Shown here in pieces: positions 54,154-62,715 of a DNA stretch of 64,000 nt. The notes beneath the pieces were generated by a model. That model searched no databases, was not told the origin of the DNA, and worked only from the letters and a program-made list of their open reading frames with translations. Origin of the DNA: Nitratireductor arenosus (GTDB taxonomy: Bacteria; Pseudomonadota; Alphaproteobacteria; Rhizobiales; Rhizobiaceae). Each line of letters begins with the position of its first letter. The first letter of the stretch is position 1. Position numbers and translations under genes: made by a program. The stretch spans positions 682,001 to 746,000 of the forward strand of contig NZ_WPHG01000003.1 in assembly GCF_009742725.1 (NCBI RefSeq), in the 5' to 3' direction.

Positions 54154-55514
54154 GCATCGACCAGAGCATGCGCGGCTTCCTGGCCGCGCTGGAGGACGAC
54201 GGCGAGTTGCATCGCGTCGGCCGTGTAGTTGACCCGCGTTTCGAGCTGGCCTCGGTCCTGTCCCTGCGCGACGACGGCGCCGCGCAACTGTTCGAGAACG
54301 TGCAGGGCAGCGCCATGCCCGTCGTCGGCAACCTCTACAACCACCGCAGCCGCTTCGCCCGGGCGCTCGCCATCGAGGAAGCCGACCTCGACGCGCATTG
54401 CCTGGCTGCGCTGCGTCAGCCGGTCAAGCCGGTCATGGTCGAAGACGGGCCGGTGCAGGAGGTCGTCCACCGGGCGCCCTTCGACATCGGCGAACTGATG
54501 CCGGTGCCGCACTGGTTCGAAAAAGAAGGAGCGCCCTATATCACCGCCGGGGTGATTGTGGCCAAGGATCCCGAAACCGGCCGTCGCAACGTGTCCATCG
54601 CGCGCTTCCGGCTCGAAGGCGGCATGCGGATGATGGCGGGCATTGCCAAGAACCACCATCTCGCGCAGATGGCCGAAAAGGCCCGCCGTCTCGGACGCGA
54701 TCTCGAAATCGCCGTGGCGATCGGCAATCATGCCGCCGTTCTGCTCGGCTCGCAGCTCTATCTCGAGCTGGGCGATGACGAGTTCGACAATGCCGGTGCG
54801 CTGCTCGGCGCTCCGATCGAACTCGTCAAGTGCAAGACGGTCGATCTCGAAGTGCCGGCCCATGCCGAAATCGTGATCGAGGGGCGGCTCAAGCCCGACG
54901 ACCTGATCGAGGAGGGCGCGGTCTCCGAGTTCCCGGGCTTCTACGTCTATTACGGCCCGGGCATCGGCGTCGAGGCGAGCTGTGTGACGCACCGCAAGGA
55001 TGCGATCTATCAGGCGATCCTGCCCGGCTATGCGCGCGAGCATTGCCTGATCGGCGCGGTCTCGATCGGCGCGACGCTGACGCGCGATCTCAAGCGCGCC
55101 ATTCCGGCCGTCCGCCGCGTCTTCGTCACCGAAGGCGGCATGGGCCGCCTGCACGCCGTCGTCACCATGCACAAACCGCGCCTCGGCGAGGGCAAGCGCG
55201 CGGTGATGCTGGCGATGGGCTCGGTCAATCTCCTGAAACTGGTTATCGTCGTCGACGACGATGTCGATCCCGAAGACTGGCGCCAGGTCGAATGGTCGCT
55301 CGCGGCCCGATTCCGGGCGCATGAGGACCTGATCGTGCTGCCGGGCGTCAAGGCGGACCGCTGCGATCCCGTGCACGAGGACCTGGTCGTCACCAAGATA
55401 GGCATGATCGCCACCACCCGTCCGGGCGACGGCGCGCCGGGCGGCCGCTCGGAATTCGTCCGACCGCCGGCCGAGATCTATGAAAGGGTGCGCCGCGACC
55501 TCGAATCCTATTAG
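54150..55514 (+). CDS. UbiD family prenylated-FMN-dependent decarboxylase
   Basis: A 454-residue UbiD-type (de)carboxylase. RNVSIARFRLEGGMRMM (about 146-162) supplies the prFMN-contacting Arg, and EEGAVSEFPGFYVYYGP (about 254-270) holds the acidic residues of the usual E-R-E catalytic set. UbiD enzymes act reversibly on alpha,beta-unsaturated and aromatic acids; cinnamate-type acrylates are classical substrates, so a heteroaryl acrylate is conceivable here. Ubiquinone-pathway UbiD is longer (about 490) and normally elsewhere, so this is a catabolic member. Overlaps the urocanase homologue by four bases and precedes its maturase ubiX by 31 bases. Confidence 0.9.
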   Translation: MSIDQSMRGFLAALEDDGELHRVGRVVDPRFELASVLSLRDDGAAQLFENVQGSAMPVVGNLYNHRSRFARALAIEEADLDAHCLAALRQPVKPVMVEDGPVQEVVHRAPFDIGELMPVPHWFEKEGAPYITAGVIVAKDPETGRRNVSIARFRLEGGMRMMAGIAKNHHLAQMAEKARRLGRDLEIAVAIGNHAAVLLGSQLYLELGDDEFDNAGALLGAPIELVKCKTVDLEVPAHAEIVIEGRLKPDDLIEEGAVSEFPGFYVYYGPGIGVEASCVTHRKDAIYQAILPGYAREHCLIGAVSIGATLTRDLKRAIPAVRRVFVTEGGMGRLHAVVTMHKPRLGEGKRAVMLAMGSVNLLKLVIVVDDDVDPEDWRQVEWSLAARFRAHEDLIVLPGVKADRCDPVHEDLVVTKIGMIATTRPGDGAPGGRSEFVRPPAEIYERVRRDLESY

Positions 55515-55545
55515 GATCGGGGCGGTCCGGCGCCTGCGAGGGCCC

Positions 55546-56106
55546 ATGACCAAACGCTTCATCGTCGCAATCACCGGAGCCTCGGGCCATGTCTACGGTA
55601 TCCGGCTCCTTGAGGTGCTGCGCGCGCTCGGCTGCGAGACACACCTGGTGATGTCGCGCTCTGCCGTCGTCGCGCTCGCCCACGAGACCGACCTGAAGCA
55701 GGCCGATATCCACGCCCTGGCCGATCACGTCCATTCCAACGACGACGTCGCCGCCTCCATATCCAGCGGGTCGTTCCGCGTCGACGGCATGTTCATCGCG
55801 CCGTGCTCGGCCAAGACACTGGGCGAGATCGCATCCGGGGCCTGCGGCACGCTGGTCTCGCGCGCCGCCGATGTGAGCCTGAAGGAACGGCGCCGGCTGG
55901 TGCTTCTGTTCCGCGAGACGCCGTTGCATCTCGGCCATTGCCGCAACATGGTCTCGGTGACGGAGATGGGCGCGATCGTCATGCCTCCGGTCCCCGCCTT
56001 CTATCCCCGTCCCGACACGGTCGAAGAGATGGTCGATCACACGGTCGGCCGGGTACTCGACCTGGTCGATATCGACGCTGGAATCGTAAAACGTTGGAAA
56101 AGCTAG
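55546..56106 (+). CDS. ubiX: UbiX-type flavin prenyltransferase
   Basis: A 186-residue flavin prenyltransferase that makes prenylated FMN, the cofactor of UbiD-type enzymes. FIVAITGASGHVYGIRLLEV is the N-terminal FMN-binding motif; SISSGSFRVDGMFIAPCSAK (about 67-86) and LLFRETPLHLGH (about 121-132), with the conserved Arg-Glu pair, complete the active site. The ATG at 55546 follows CGAGGG. A dedicated ubiX beside ubiD in a catabolic operon is the usual arrangement for UbiD/UbiX systems and confirms that UbiD is active. Confidence 0.93.
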   Translation: MTKRFIVAITGASGHVYGIRLLEVLRALGCETHLVMSRSAVVALAHETDLKQADIHALADHVHSNDDVAASISSGSFRVDGMFIAPCSAKTLGEIASGACGTLVSRAADVSLKERRRLVLLFRETPLHLGHCRNMVSVTEMGAIVMPPVPAFYPRPDTVEEMVDHTVGRVLDLVDIDAGIVKRWKS

Positions 56107-56257
56107 GCCTCACGGGCGGTCGAGCTTCGTCTTTCGTGATTGTCCAGTTTCGCAAAACCTATTTCAGCGTGGGTGCCCGCAGACACGATAATTTTCGCCG
56201 TCATACGAACATAGCCGTGTTCCTGGTCGCCAGGCGCGAGCTCGAAAGGGAGAGACG

Positions 56258-57277
56258 ATGACAACGATCAAAAAACTGACCATGGCTGCGGTCATTCTGG
56301 GCAGCGCGTTCGTGCAGCCGGCCCTGGCGGAATCGCCCGTGGTGCTGAAATTCGCCAGCGCCTTCCCGCCCGGCACAAAGACCAACTCGATTTCGATCCC
56401 CGCTTTCATCAAGGCGGTTGAGGAGGCTTCCGAAGGCACGCTGAAGATCGAGCATTATCCCGGCGGCACCTTGGGAGCGAGCCCGACCACCCAGCTCAAG
56501 CTGGTCGAGGACGGCGTCGTCGACATCGCCGAGGTCGTCGCGTCCTACACCCCCGGCCGTTTCCCCGAGCTGGAAATGTTCGAACTGCCGTTCGTGTTTG
56601 AAAACACGCGCGAAGCCAGCCTGACCGCTTACGCGCTGTATGAAAAGGGCTTCTTCACCGGCTTCGACAAGCTCGAGCTCGTCGGCATCGCCGAGGTGGG
56701 TCCCTATTATCTGCACAGCAAAAAGGAACTCGCCACGGTCGACGACATTTCCGGCCAGAAGTTGCGTGCCGGCGGCCCGGTTCAGGGCGCGGTCGTGCAG
56801 GCGATGGGCGGCGTTCCCGTCGGCGGCATGCCGGCCACCCAGATTGCGGAAAACATCTCGCGCAACGTGGTCGACGGCACGCTGATGGATATCGGCAATA
56901 TGTTCAACTTCCGCATCGCGGATGCGGCCGGTTACCACGTCATCAATGCCCCGCTGGGCAATGTCGCGGTCATGTTCCCGATGCGCAAGGACACCTATGA
57001 GAGCCTGCCGCCCAAGGCCAAAGCCGCTTTCGATAAATATCGCGGCATGTGGTTTTCCAATGTTCTGTCCGAAAACCTGGACAAGCAGAACGATGAATCC
57101 GCCGCCCGCCTTGAGGCCGATGCCGAGCACAATATGGTCGAGTTTTCTGACGAAGACATCGATACGCTCAAAGGCGCTTTCGCCGGTCTGAAGGATCGCT
57201 GGGATGCCGACAAAGACGGCGTGAACCTGTATCAGGAGATGCTGTCCGCGCGCGACGCCGTGCGCGCCGACAAGTAA
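56258..57277 (+). CDS. TRAP transporter solute-binding protein, DctP family
   Basis: A 339-residue periplasmic protein. Signal peptide with cleavage after PALAE near 25. The DctP fold is shown by LKFASAFPPGTKTNSISIPA at the mature start and Arg170 in ISGQKLRAGG, the residue that usually clamps the ligand carboxylate, so an organic acid is the likely cargo. AAAGGGAGAG lies upstream of the ATG. The 151-base gap after ubiX could hold its own promoter, but orientation and context suggest it is part of the same regulon. The gene is followed by a hairpin and then the two membrane subunits. Confidence 0.92.
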   Translation: MTTIKKLTMAAVILGSAFVQPALAESPVVLKFASAFPPGTKTNSISIPAFIKAVEEASEGTLKIEHYPGGTLGASPTTQLKLVEDGVVDIAEVVASYTPGRFPELEMFELPFVFENTREASLTAYALYEKGFFTGFDKLELVGIAEVGPYYLHSKKELATVDDISGQKLRAGGPVQGAVVQAMGGVPVGGMPATQIAENISRNVVDGTLMDIGNMFNFRIADAAGYHVINAPLGNVAVMFPMRKDTYESLPPKAKAAFDKYRGMWFSNVLSENLDKQNDESAARLEADAEHNMVEFSDEDIDTLKGAFAGLKDRWDADKDGVNLYQEMLSARDAVRADK

Positions 57278-57283
57278 AAACCA

Positions 57284-57318
57284 GCCCGACGGTCGCGGCT
57301 TGGCCGTGGCCGTCGGGC
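57284..57318 (+). other. Intercistronic stem-loop after dctP-type gene
   Basis: GCCCGACGG (57284-57292) pairs perfectly with CCGTCGGGC (57310-57318); the 17-base loop can form further CGGC/GCCG pairs. It starts seven bases after the binding-protein stop and lacks a U-run, so it probably stabilises the 3' end of the binding-protein message rather than ending transcription. Confidence 0.6.
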
Positions 57319-57360
57319 CCACGCCGCGCGTCAGAGCGCGGCAAGCCGAGAGCTCCTCCC

Positions 57361-57924
57361 ATGACATTGCTGGCAAATATTCGCAGACTTGCCCAGTTCG
57401 CGGCCACGATCGGGCTTGCCGCGCTTGTCGTCCTGTCGATCATGACCATGGTCGACATTGCCGGGCGGGAACTGTTCGGTACGCCGGTCACCGGCTTCAG
57501 CGACATCTCTGACCTGATCATCGTGATCGCCGCCGCCGCCTGCTTCCCCGCGTCGCTGGCCACAAACCAGCATGTCTCGGTGCGTTTCGCCGGCATGGCG
57601 CATTGGCGCCTGGGAGCGGTGCTCGATTTCCTCGGACATGTAATCATGCTCGCCGTCTTCGTGCTGATCGCCTGGCAGCTTTGGGTCTACGCGATCGACG
57701 TCTACACATCCGGCCAGACCACCTGGCTGATCTACATTCCCGTGTGGCCGGTATGGGTGCTGACGACGGCACTGTTCGTGCTGTGTATTCCCGTCCAACT
57801 CTCGCTGGTTGTCGCCGCGGCCCGCGACATCCGCTTCTCGGCGCAGAACCCGGTAGGCATGAACGATGCCGCGGCGACATCCGTGCGCCCCGAGAACAAG
57901 GAGGAGCCCGATGGCACCGATTGA
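57361..57924 (+). CDS. TRAP transporter small permease, DctQ family
   Basis: A 187-residue protein with four hydrophobic segments (for instance FAATIGLAALVVLSIMTMVD at about 17-36) and the DctQ pattern DIAGRELFGTPVTGFSDISD (about 36-55). With the DctM subunit it forms the sodium- or proton-driven importer for the ligand of the preceding binding protein. The last 14 bases overlap the large permease gene. The C-terminal ~25 residues (PENKEEPDGTD) are charged and cytoplasmic. Confidence 0.9.
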   Translation: MTLLANIRRLAQFAATIGLAALVVLSIMTMVDIAGRELFGTPVTGFSDISDLIIVIAAAACFPASLATNQHVSVRFAGMAHWRLGAVLDFLGHVIMLAVFVLIAWQLWVYAIDVYTSGQTTWLIYIPVWPVWVLTTALFVLCIPVQLSLVVAAARDIRFSAQNPVGMNDAAATSVRPENKEEPDGTD

Positions 57925-59215
57925 AGTCGGCCTGGTCGGGCTTGCCTGCCTGATCGCCGCGATCCTGCTGCATGTGCCGGTCGGCATCGCCATGGCCGCG
58001 GTGGGGGCGGCGGGTTACGTGATGTTGACCGGCAATCTGTCGGGCATGGTCTCCCTGTTCGGCACCGAAACCGTCAACATGCTCACGAACCAGGATTTCG
58101 CGGTCGTGATGTTCTTCCTGTTGATGGGGGGCTTTGCCGGCGCGGCCGGCATCTCCGCCGACATCTACCGCGTCGCCAACACCTGGATCGGTCACTACCG
58201 GGGCGGATTGTCGATGGCGACCATCCTGGGCTGCGCCGGTTTCGGCGCCATTGCCGGCTCGTCGATCGCAACCGCCGCCACCATGGCCAAGATCGCGCTG
58301 CCGGAGATGGAAAAGCGCAACTACGCGCTGTCCCTGTGCACCGGCACCTTGGCTGCCGGCGGCACGCTCGGATCGCTGATCCCGCCATCGATCATCATGG
58401 TGATCTATGCCGTCCAGGTCGAGCAGTTCGTCATCGACCTGTTTCTGGCCGCGATCATTCCCGGCCTGCTTTCTGTCGCGCTGTTCGTTCTCGCCATCCG
58501 CGTCCAACTGCTGATATCGCCGCATCTCGCCGGCGCGGGCGAGCGCATAGCCTGGCGCGGGCGGATGCGCGAAACGGGGCGTGCCTGGGCGCCGATCGGC
58601 ATTATCGTTGTGGTGATGGGCGGCATCTATTCCGGCTTTTTCACCGTCAACGAGGGCGCCGCGGTCGGTCTGGTGCTGACCCTGATCTTCGCTGTCGCGA
58701 GAAAGTCGCTGACACGTGCCACCTTCACCGAGACGCTGTTCGGATCGGCCGGTTCGATCGCCATGCTCTACATGATCGTGATCGGGGCCAATATCTTCGG
58801 CTATTTCCTGACCTTGTCGCACATGCCCAGCGAGGTCGCGACCTGGGTCCAGGGTCTCGACATCCCGCCGTTGGCGATCGTCTTCATCATCATCGCTATG
58901 TATGTGCTTCTGGGCTGTGTTTTCGATGCGCTTGCCGGCATGGTGCTGACGCTTCCCTTCGTCGTGCCGATCATCAGCGGGCTCGGCTACGACCTGGTCT
59001 GGTGGGGCATCGTCAATGTGATGGTCATCGAGATCGGCATGATCACGCCGCCGGTCGGCATCAATGTCTTCGTCATCAAAGGGCTGCGTCAGGACATACC
59101 GCTGGGAACGATTTTCCGCGGCATCACGCCGTTCCTGATCGCCAACGTCGTTGCGCTTCTGCTCGTTGTCCTGTTCCCGCAGCTCGCAACCTGGCTGCCG
59201 GATCTGTTGCGCTAG
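57911..59215 (+). CDS. TRAP transporter large permease, DctM family
   Basis: A 434-residue, very hydrophobic protein with about 12 membrane segments. GFGAIAGSSIATAATMAKIA (about 112-131), LAAGGTLGSLIPPSIIMVIY and VIEIGMITPPVGINVFVIKG are signature stretches of DctM. The ATG at 57911 has AGGAG and lies inside the end of the dctQ-type gene. It completes the importer that supplies the catabolic genes on both sides. Ligand not identified. Confidence 0.93.
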   Translation: MAPIEVGLVGLACLIAAILLHVPVGIAMAAVGAAGYVMLTGNLSGMVSLFGTETVNMLTNQDFAVVMFFLLMGGFAGAAGISADIYRVANTWIGHYRGGLSMATILGCAGFGAIAGSSIATAATMAKIALPEMEKRNYALSLCTGTLAAGGTLGSLIPPSIIMVIYAVQVEQFVIDLFLAAIIPGLLSVALFVLAIRVQLLISPHLAGAGERIAWRGRMRETGRAWAPIGIIVVVMGGIYSGFFTVNEGAAVGLVLTLIFAVARKSLTRATFTETLFGSAGSIAMLYMIVIGANIFGYFLTLSHMPSEVATWVQGLDIPPLAIVFIIIAMYVLLGCVFDALAGMVLTLPFVVPIISGLGYDLVWWGIVNVMVIEIGMITPPVGINVFVIKGLRQDIPLGTIFRGITPFLIANVVALLLVVLFPQLATWLPDLLR

Positions 59216-59251
59216 GGCCCGCCCGCGCGCGCACCAAAACTGGAGATAATA

Positions 59252-60442
59252 ATGCCTTCGACCAAGCCCTTCGCCGGGGTGACCGTGCTCGACTTCAGCC
59301 GGGTTCTGGCCGGCCCGTTCTGTACCGCCATGCTGGCCGATCTCGGCGCTGAGATCATCAAGGTCGAGCCGCCCACCGGCGACGACCAGCGCTCGATGGG
59401 CGCTTTTTCGCAGGGCATCAGCGTCAGTTTCGAACTGATCAACCGCAACAAACGCAGCATCCGGCTCGACTTGAAGAGCGAGGAAGGCCGGGTGATCGCG
59501 CGCCGCCTGGCGGCCAGAAGCGATGTGGTGGTGGAGAATTTCCGTCCCGGCGTCGCCCGCAAGCTCGGCATCGACGCCGACGCGCTGCGCGGCGAGCGGG
59601 CCGATCTGATCTACTGCTCGATCTCCGGCTTCGGTCAGGACGGACCGCTGGCGCGTGCGCCGAGCTATGACGTCGTCGCTCAGGCGCTGTCGGGCCTGAT
59701 GAGCATCACCGGCGAGCCCGACGGCGAGCCGATGATGGTCGGCGATTCGGTCGGCGACACGGTCTCGGGCCTTTATGCCGGCTTCGCGATCGCTGCCGCC
59801 CTCTACCGGCGCGCGACGACCGGCGAGGGGGCGACGCTCGACATCGCCATGTTCGATTCGCTGTTTTCCCTGCTCCCGACCGCGCTGGCACAGCTTCAGG
59901 TCAACGACCAGCCGCCGACCCGGCAGGGCAACCAGCATCCGCTGTCGGCGCCCTTCGGCGCGTTCGTGGCCAAGGGCGGGACCATCATCATCGCGATCGC
60001 CAACAATTCGCTGTTTGCCCGTTTCGCCGCCACCATCGGCCGGCCGGAACTTGCGGACGACCCGCGCTATGCCTCCGACCGCGAGCGCCGCGTCAATCGC
60101 GACGCGCTGCGCGCGGAAATCGAGTCCTGGTCGCGCGATCTGTCGCCGGAAGCCGCGGTCGAACGCCTGGCCGCCGCCGGCATTCCGGCATCGGTAGTGT
60201 GGGACGTCGCTGAGGCCGCCGACAGCGCCCATGCCCGTCATCGCAGGCTGATGACGACGGTCGACCATGACAGGCTCGGCACGCTCAGATTGCCCGAGCA
60301 GCCCGTACATGTCGCCGGGCTGGAGCGGGGCGAGGCGCGCCCGGCGCCGGAGCTTGGCGAACATGGCGGCACGATCCTGCAAGACATGCTCGACATGGAC
60401 GCGGGCGAGATCGCGCGGCTGCGGACAGCCGGCGTCATCTGA
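59252..60442 (+). CDS. CaiB/BaiF family (class III) CoA-transferase
   Basis: A 396-residue CoA-transferase. It opens with FAGVTVLDFSRVLAGPFCTA, then GAEIIKVEPPTGDDQR (about 32-47), and has Asp169 in the VGDTVSGLYAG motif as the nucleophile. It would activate an organic acid, such as the TRAP cargo, to the CoA thioester with an acyl-CoA donor. It follows the TRAP genes by 36 bases and precedes two acyl-CoA dehydrogenases, making an uptake-activation-oxidation series. It is only distantly similar to the CoA-transferase at 2443. Confidence 0.93.
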   Translation: MPSTKPFAGVTVLDFSRVLAGPFCTAMLADLGAEIIKVEPPTGDDQRSMGAFSQGISVSFELINRNKRSIRLDLKSEEGRVIARRLAARSDVVVENFRPGVARKLGIDADALRGERADLIYCSISGFGQDGPLARAPSYDVVAQALSGLMSITGEPDGEPMMVGDSVGDTVSGLYAGFAIAAALYRRATTGEGATLDIAMFDSLFSLLPTALAQLQVNDQPPTRQGNQHPLSAPFGAFVAKGGTIIIAIANNSLFARFAATIGRPELADDPRYASDRERRVNRDALRAEIESWSRDLSPEAAVERLAAAGIPASVVWDVAEAADSAHARHRRLMTTVDHDRLGTLRLPEQPVHVAGLERGEARPAPELGEHGGTILQDMLDMDAGEIARLRTAGVI

Positions 60443-60464
60443 CACCTGACAGCGGAACCAGACC

Positions 60465-61640
60465 ATGACGATGATTTTTACTGACGACGACAAGGCCTTC
60501 AGCGCCGAGGTTCGCACCTATTTGAGCGACAACCTGCCCGCCGAGCTGGCGCGCAAGGTACGTTATAATCAAAGGCTGACGCGGGACGACTACACGTCCT
60601 GGCAGGACGTTCTGGCGGCCCGCAACTGGCACGCGGTCGGCTGGCCCGCCTCGGCCGGCGGACCGGGTCTGACTCAGACCCAGCGCTATCTGTTCGAGCG
60701 CGAATATGGCGCGCTGTCATGTCCGCATCCGTGCCAGTTCGGCATTGCGATGGCGGGGCCGGTCATCTTCACCTTCGGCAATGACGAGCAGAAGGCGCGG
60801 TTCCTGCCCGGTATTCGCGAAAACAAGGACTTCTGGTGTCAGGGTTATTCCGAACCTGGGGCTGGCTCCGATCTCGCCGCGCTGAAGACCACGGCGGTGC
60901 GCGAGGGCGACCACTATCGCGTCAATGGCCAGAAGATCTGGACCACCTGGGCGAACTGGGCCGACTGGATGTTCTGTCTGGTCAAGACCGATCTCGAGGT
61001 GAAGCCGCAGCGCGGCATCTCTTTCCTGCTGATCGACATGCGCTCGCCCGGCATTACCGTGCGCCCGATCAAGACGATCGACGGCGACGAGGAATTCAAC
61101 GAAGTCTTCTTCAACGACGTGTTGGTGCCGGTCGAAAACCGCATCGGCGAGGAAGGGCAGGGCTGGACCTACGCCAAGTTCTTACTCGAATTCGAACGGT
61201 TTTCGATGTCGGGCGCGGCACGCTCGCGGCGTGTCCTTTCCGAAATCCGGGCCGACGCCGAAGCGCTCGGCAAGGCCGATGACGCACGCGTGGCCGAGCG
61301 GCTGACCCGCCTGGAAATCGAGCTTCTGGCGCTGGAGCACATGGAGCTGCACCTCTTGGCGCGCAGCGTCGGCGGCGAAAATCCCGGCCCGGAAGCCTCG
61401 AAGCTCAAGATTCGCGGCACCGAGATCGCCCAGGCGCTGTCGCGGCTCAGGGTCGATCTGCACGCCGAGGATTGCCTCGTCCATTCCGAGGCGTTCCTGG
61501 ACGCTTCGGAACCGTCCGACAATCCGTCGGCGATGGGCGCGATCGCGACCTATCTCAACCAGCGCAAGCTGACGATCTGGGGCGGATCGAACGAGGTTCA
61601 GCGCATGATCCTTGCCAAGCAGATTCTGGAACTCGGGTGA
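60465..61640 (+). CDS. Acyl-CoA dehydrogenase (first of a pair)
   Basis: A 391-residue FAD enzyme. WCQGYSEPGAGSDLAALKTT (about 124-143) is the flavin/substrate signature, INGQ-like VNGQKIWTTWANWADWMFC follows, and the C-terminal WGGSNEVQRMILAKQILEL is the second ACAD signature. It dehydrogenates an acyl-CoA at the alpha-beta position and passes electrons to ETF. The next gene encodes a shorter, divergent ACAD; such adjacent pairs often form alpha2beta2 enzymes, as with steroid side-chain ACADs. Starts 22 bases after the CoA-transferase gene. Confidence 0.93.
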   Translation: MTMIFTDDDKAFSAEVRTYLSDNLPAELARKVRYNQRLTRDDYTSWQDVLAARNWHAVGWPASAGGPGLTQTQRYLFEREYGALSCPHPCQFGIAMAGPVIFTFGNDEQKARFLPGIRENKDFWCQGYSEPGAGSDLAALKTTAVREGDHYRVNGQKIWTTWANWADWMFCLVKTDLEVKPQRGISFLLIDMRSPGITVRPIKTIDGDEEFNEVFFNDVLVPVENRIGEEGQGWTYAKFLLEFERFSMSGAARSRRVLSEIRADAEALGKADDARVAERLTRLEIELLALEHMELHLLARSVGGENPGPEASKLKIRGTEIAQALSRLRVDLHAEDCLVHSEAFLDASEPSDNPSAMGAIATYLNQRKLTIWGGSNEVQRMILAKQILELG

Positions 61641-61646
61641 GCGGCG

Positions 61647-62702
61647 ATGAGTACCAATCTTGATGATGAACTCCACATGCTTACCGAAACGGTGGCGCGC
61701 TATGTCGCCAACCGGTCGGACGGCAAGGCCAACAGCGAAGACGGCTGGAAGGAACTGGCCGAGCTCGGCTGGCTCTACCTGCCCTATCCCGAAGAGGTCG
61801 GCGGGCTCAGGCTCGGCACGGCGGGGGTCTCGGCCGTCATGCAGGGCCATGGTCGTGGCCTGTTGGCCACGCCCTATCTGCCGTTCGCGGTCATGGCCGG
61901 CGGCGTGCTCGCGCGCTGCCCGCGCGCATCGCAGACGCTCGCCGCGGTGATGGAAGGCACGCAGCGCGTTGCCGCCGCGTTTGTGGTTGGCGCCGCCCCG
62001 ACGCAGGTGGCGCAGGCGGCCGATGACGGCTGGCGCTTGGCCGGCGCGTGCGATCACGTCCTGGCCGTCGACGAGGCCGACGCGGTGCTGGCATTGGCGC
62101 GGATCGGCGCGAGCGACGAGACCGGGCTGTTTGTGGTCCGCACCGACGCGCCCGGAGTGACGGTCGAGCCTCATCTCCTGCCGGACGGGCGAAGGGCGGG
62201 ACGTGTCGGTTTCGACGATGTCGCGGTCGCGGCAGCCGATCGCCTGGACGATGACGGCGGGGTCGAAACGCTGCTGCGCGAGGTGGAAACCGAGGCGCTG
62301 CTCGCCGCGGCTGCCGACAATCTCGGCGCCATGCAGGTGCTTTATGAGCAGACGCTGGATTATGCTAAGCTGCGCAGGCAGTTCGGCCGGCCTATCGGCT
62401 CGTTCCAGAGCCTTCAATTCCGGCTGGTCGACATGTGGATCAAGCTCGACGAGGTCCGTTCGCTGGTTTCCTCGGCGGCCGGCGCTGAGGATCGACAGGA
62501 GGCCGGTGCGCTCGCGATCGCGGCCTGGATCCAGTCCGTGTGGTCCGGCCGGCTGATAGGCGAGGAGGCGATCCAGATCCATGGCGCCATCGCCATGACC
62601 GACGAGCATGCGGTCGGCCGCTACGTCAAGCGCATCCTGGTCAACGAACTGGTGTTCGGGGCTCCGGAGCGGCATTTTTCCCGCTATCGCTCCATGCGGT
62701 AG
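61647..62702 (+). CDS. Acyl-CoA dehydrogenase-like protein (second of a pair)
   Basis: A 351-residue, divergent acyl-CoA dehydrogenase. The N-terminal domain is short, the middle has GLFVVRTDAPGVTVEPHLLP and the C-terminal helical domain has YEQTLDYAKLRRQFGRPIGS (about 232-251) and GEEAIQIHGAIAMTDEHAVG, typical of ACAD family members. The EPGAGSD-type signature of the first copy is absent, so it may be a partner subunit that completes FAD or substrate binding rather than an independent enzyme. Six bases separate it from the first ACAD. It ends 13 bases before the convergent LysR gene. Confidence 0.9.
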   Translation: MSTNLDDELHMLTETVARYVANRSDGKANSEDGWKELAELGWLYLPYPEEVGGLRLGTAGVSAVMQGHGRGLLATPYLPFAVMAGGVLARCPRASQTLAAVMEGTQRVAAAFVVGAAPTQVAQAADDGWRLAGACDHVLAVDEADAVLALARIGASDETGLFVVRTDAPGVTVEPHLLPDGRRAGRVGFDDVAVAAADRLDDDGGVETLLREVETEALLAAAADNLGAMQVLYEQTLDYAKLRRQFGRPIGSFQSLQFRLVDMWIKLDEVRSLVSSAAGAEDRQEAGALAIAAWIQSVWSGRLIGEEAIQIHGAIAMTDEHAVGRYVKRILVNELVFGAPERHFSRYRSMR

Positions 62703-62715
62703 CGCTGGATGCCGC

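Noticed and set aside
57644-60517. A long leftward frame (957 codons) opposite the TRAP, CoA-transferase and ACAD genes
   Set aside because: The opposite strand carries unmistakable conserved proteins; no family features in the antisense product.
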